DNA of 6,521 nucleotides, taken from the NCBI GenBank assembly GCA_964472395.1, contig CAYYMM010000174.1, positions 1 through 6,521 of the forward strand, given 5' to 3'. This document shows positions 4,601-6,521 of this stretch, piece after piece (within the stretch, counting starts at the first letter, position 1; each line of letters opens with the position of its first letter). A program made the translations under genes and the position numbers. Source of the stretch: CALFER01 sp964472395 (GTDB taxonomy: Bacteria > CSSED10-310 > CALFER01). A model generated the notes under the pieces. The model did no database searches. It was not told the origin of the DNA and saw only the letters and a list, made by a program, of their open reading frames with translations.

Positions 4601-6521
4601 AAAGACCATAGACTGCATGCAGTTCCATTTCGATGTCATGATCATCCCTGGACAGATCACGGAGTCGCTGAAATGCATCACGTGCCTCGGATAGCTCTCC
4701 CCGTTCGCGTCGCGCGGCACCCAGGTTTTTCAGAATCTTCCGGATCAATCCCTTCTGTTCCGGATCCGGCGTTTCGATGGCCAGAGCGGTTTCCGCATTC
4801 CGCACCGCTTCGGTGTATCGCGCCTGGCGCATGAGATGCTCGATGGCGGCCAGATAATGCCCGAGCGCGGTCTGGGGGTGCGCGCCCCGCCCGAGATGAA
4901 AGGCGAGCAACGCATCGTCCCCGGAAACCCGCTTGCTGACCCATGCCGCCGCCTCGTCGTGCAATCGTTCGCGCTCCACCTCCTCCAGCGAATCGTAAAG
5001 TGTCTCGCGAACCGCGCGCTGCCGGAACGAAAACCCCTCCCCGATGGTCTCGATCAGTCCGGTTTGCCGGAGCTGAATAGCGGCATCCTGAAATACCGGC
5101 TCCTCAAGCCCGCTGACCCGTAAAATCGCATCCCGTTTGTTGAGGGGATAGGCGGCGGCCATGGCGAGCAGCACGCGGCGAAGGGGAACCGAGAGCCGGT
5201 TGCAGCGTTCCCGGGCAGCCCGGCCGAGTTGTCCGATCTTCGAGGATTCCGCCACCGGTTCGTATCGCCACGATTGTCCGTCGAAGTACAACGCCCTGCG
5301 TTCGTGTTCCCAGCGAACGAATTCCTCGACCGCACCGGGATTCCCGTGCGTCTCCGGGATCGCAGCCTCCAGGAGTTCGGAGGGAAGGTCCGTCGTACCC
5401 AGCATGGACTGGATCAGGGTCGTGACATCGGGCCGACTCAGCGGCGTCAGATGCAGCGTTGTTGCAGGCTCGGGCAATGCGAGCGTCGGTTCGAGCGGCG
5501 GATCCACTCCCGATTCACTGGTCCGGGCCGCCACGAACCGGATGAGAGGCGCGGTGCGGATGATCCGCATCACGAGATCCCCGGATGCGTTGTCGAATCG
5601 CGCGAGATCATCGACCATCAGAACAACCGTCCGCATTTCGGCCAGGTTGGCGAGAAGCCGGATGAAGGCATCGATCACCCGGTTTCCCTGCGCGGCCGGA
5701 TCGGTGAGCGCACGGAAATCGTCTCCGAGGTCGGCCAGTGCGGGAGCGACCTGCCGATTCAGGCGTTGTTTCGCGTCGGGATCGAGATTATCCGAGACGA
5801 TCCGGATCCGGCGAAGCACCGATGCGATCATGGAATCCAGCGTCTGGCCGGGGCCGGGTGACGAGAACGGCAAGCAGACGACTCCCTGCCAGGCGTGCAG
5901 CAGATCGAATTCCCGCATCAGACGGCTCTTGCCCAGCCCCTGTGCGCTTTCGATCAGCATGCATCGGATGCCGCCCTTGTCCGGATCTCCGAGAAGCTTT
6001 TCGAGGGTGTTCAGTTCGCTGATCCGACCGGTGAAGGCCGGAGGTAGCAGAGCCGTATCGGCCTGATCCCGGTCGATCGTGCGCGTCATCCGGTCGATCC
6101 CGCAATGTCGGGCGATATCGCGGGCCGACAACGGGCGATCGGCAGGATTCTTCTCCAGCAGCAGCATGATGGCGCGTTCCAGGGGACCGGGCGTGCCGGA
6201 TGATGACAGCGGCAACGAGCGGGGTTTTTCCTGGATGTGTTTTAAAAGTGTCTCGTAGAACGTGCTGCCTTTGAACGGGACGTTTCCGGTGCAGGCTTCG
6301 TATAGAACTGCGCCGAGCGAATACAGATCGGATCGGGCATCCGGAAAAGCGCCCCGGCATTGTTCGGGAGAGGCGTAATTCGCCGTGCCGGCGAAGTAGA
6401 GGGACGCAGTGGCTTCCTGTGCGTCGGACTGGAGATGCGCCAGGCCGAAATCGGCGATTTTGATGCGGCCTTTCCGGGTCACGAGAATATTCTGCGGCTT
6501 CAGGTCCCCGTGGACGACACC
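1605..6521 (-). CDS. Giant Ser/Thr kinase–STAND NTPase–TPR–GAF–sigma-54 AAA+–Fis HTH regulator (5' end outside window)
   Basis: The frame is open from the right edge to TGA 1605-1607; 1638 residues are visible, numbered here from the edge. The GTG at 6482 is not the start, since kinase catalytic-loop residues precede it. (1) Kinase C-lobe, 1-138: HGDLKPQN at 4-11, DFG 24-26, SPE 51-53 and SDLYSLG, so it keeps the catalytic Asp and metal-binding residues; the N-lobe is missing. (2) STAND/AAA NTPase, about 162-513: FTGR entry, Walker A AQGLGKS, Walker B VVLMVDD, then HGNPGAVEEF and a probable winged helix. (3) TPR-like hairpins, about 530-1013. (4) GAF, about 1128-1288: ATEAERGFLML, LGLRSVLCVP, GLIYVDN. 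(5) Helical linker, about 1283-1311. (6) Sigma-54-type AAA+, about 1315-1553: GETGTGKE, GGTLFLDE, AATN, GRFREDLFYRLNV, WPGNVREL, but GVATGV in place of GAFTGA. (7) Fis-type HTH, about 1593-1632: KQKAAGLLGITPRIM. It probably integrates signals through kinase, NTPase and GAF to control transcription in the cytoplasm. Full length is probably near 1,770 residues (inference). Confidence 0.93.
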   Translation of the reverse strand, partial: GVVHGDLKPQNILVTRKGRIKIADFGLAHLQSDAQEATASLYFAGTANYASPEQCRGAFPDARSDLYSLGAVLYEACTGNVPFKGSTFYETLLKHIQEKPRSLPLSSSGTPGPLERAIMLLLEKNPADRPLSARDIARHCGIDRMTRTIDRDQADTALLPPAFTGRISELNTLEKLLGDPDKGGIRCMLIESAQGLGKSRLMREFDLLHAWQGVVCLPFSSPGPGQTLDSMIASVLRRIRIVSDNLDPDAKQRLNRQVAPALADLGDDFRALTDPAAQGNRVIDAFIRLLANLAEMRTVVLMVDDLARFDNASGDLVMRIIRTAPLIRFVAARTSESGVDPPLEPTLALPEPATTLHLTPLSRPDVTTLIQSMLGTTDLPSELLEAAIPETHGNPGAVEEFVRWEHERRALYFDGQSWRYEPVAESSKIGQLGRAARERCNRLSVPLRRVLLAMAAAYPLNKRDAILRVSGLEEPVFQDAAIQLRQTGLIETIGEGFSFRQRAVRETLYDSLEEVERERLHDEAAAWVSKRVSGDDALLAFHLGRGAHPQTALGHYLAAIEHLMRQARYTEAVRNAETALAIETPDPEQKGLIRKILKNLGAARRERGELSEARDAFQRLRDLSRDDHDIEMELHAVYGLSGVLFSKGHTEEALSNFEDAVALCESTGNRAILARCRLGAGVCRFSLGEYRQAMDHAGVALDLFQSLNYPNSVARAHQLLGDCCLELGEYPDAMRHYVAARDLFRSEKQMVHEASCIGSIGRCQLDQGNIREAEQSMQQAIDIASRARHPMIENLVRINMGASLLGRGESFRAIRELEQAATNMRRIGFPKGIADALRNLARAYESVGDTRAADAGFSEAMQIYHESRDEISGLQCHLDMIDARLQRGRLEEAQRLIRPTLRTAQRRKQRLIVSSGYRLLARILEMQGDPDRALRVVEKSNRVIAGLDLKVFESSGVCQAGFIELALNRLDAARTHLRDVFRVFDECGMINWKLRTMCGLCEIAVRDQDRSRADDLAGQITRLIQEMGDFAAIPHLFFRLAPNRYPEPASGVIANLARLVLASEQFRGSFLARAAAACLEVGIPGTECDQETPMQPNSIRDAKIPDPTPDDRGRTIRMKKITDTGPIRFLVRSIRKMLSAQDLDRLLLEALDQVIEATEAERGFLMLRSDSGDFRFHISRNLNQEDITNPQFETSRSIIERVMETGKTYLSADAAAEEAFREQKSIQSLGLRSVLCVPIPSHDGSARNEGLIYVDNLLERGLFYEADRVLVETVGEIAAIALNAVRERQELSETKQILDEENLRLKEELGKRYRFGSLVGSSQSMRAIFTLIERVAPSTATVLITGETGTGKEMAARTIHYNSSRKNKVFIGINCSTLPENLLESELFGIERGVATGVDARIGLIQKADGGTLFLDEIADMNVSIQAKLLRMLQEREITPLGARTPRKVDVRIIAATNKDLKQEMKEGRFREDLFYRLNVIQIDLPPLRNRREDIPGLAQHFLEKYGKESKVVFKGFTREATARLAAYDWPGNVRELENVIQRAVILETGKMISEASLSPDLIDSAPVSPMGVMAPDEGLIHGYDLKENIDRMERVMIERAMEAADGVKQKAAGLLGITPRIMSYYLKKHQMGGRRLH

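Noticed and set aside
3927..4694. 255-codon plus-strand open frame opposite the TPR region
   Set aside because: Antisense shadow with no domain or initiation signal. The same applies to the plus-strand frames at 5161-6066 and 5229-5861.
4983..6038. STAND-type NTPase as part of an anti-phage defence system
   Set aside because: The protein ends in an activator AAA+ and HTH, with no nuclease, TIR, protease or pore effector and no defence neighbours. Transcription control explains it better.
6480..6482. GTG as start of the giant regulator
   Set aside because: The frame continues to the window edge, and the 13 residues before it include HGDLKPQN, the kinase catalytic loop, so the gene is truncated by the window.

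Overview
The window holds three protein genes and no RNA genes. A 426-nt 3' fragment of an RluA-family pseudouridine synthase lies on the plus strand at the left edge. It converges on, and overlaps by 4 nt, a minus-strand gene for a secreted two-domain protein with a Pro/Thr-rich linker. Upstream of that, also on the minus strand, about three quarters of the window is one very large regulatory gene whose 5' end runs off the right edge.

The large gene (1638 residues visible, stop at 1605-1607) is a fused signalling protein. In order it carries the C-lobe of a Ser/Thr protein kinase, a STAND/AAA-type NTPase with its own Walker A and B, a long array of TPR-like helical hairpins, a GAF sensor domain, a short helical linker, a sigma-54-activator AAA+ domain and a Fis-type helix-turn-helix. 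The AAA+ core has all the usual ATPase motifs. The loop that normally reads GAFTGA and touches sigma-54 reads GVATGV instead.

The 141-nt gap between the regulator's stop and the preferred start of the secreted-protein gene is the most interesting stretch. On the minus strand it contains TTGGCATCGAACTTGCT, which fits a -24/-12 (sigma-54) promoter with exact GG-N10-GC spacing. A leader of about 45 nt and an AGGAGG ribosome binding site follow before ATG 1463. A 17-bp perfect palindrome, ATTACATTCAATGTAAT, is centred about 98 bp upstream of the predicted start site, where enhancer sites for sigma-54 activators usually lie. The simplest reading, which is inference, is a local circuit: the giant activator, or a relative, binds the palindrome and drives sigma-54 transcription of the secreted protein.

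The organism looks like a GC-rich, large-genome environmental bacterium with elaborate signalling. Very long kinase/NTPase/TPR/sigma-54 fusions and exported proteins with TPTATP linkers recall Myxococcota, Acidobacteriota or candidate phyla such as Sumerlaeota and Hydrogenedentota. The sequence alone does not settle the phylum. There are no mobile elements, CRISPR arrays, tRNAs or rRNAs.
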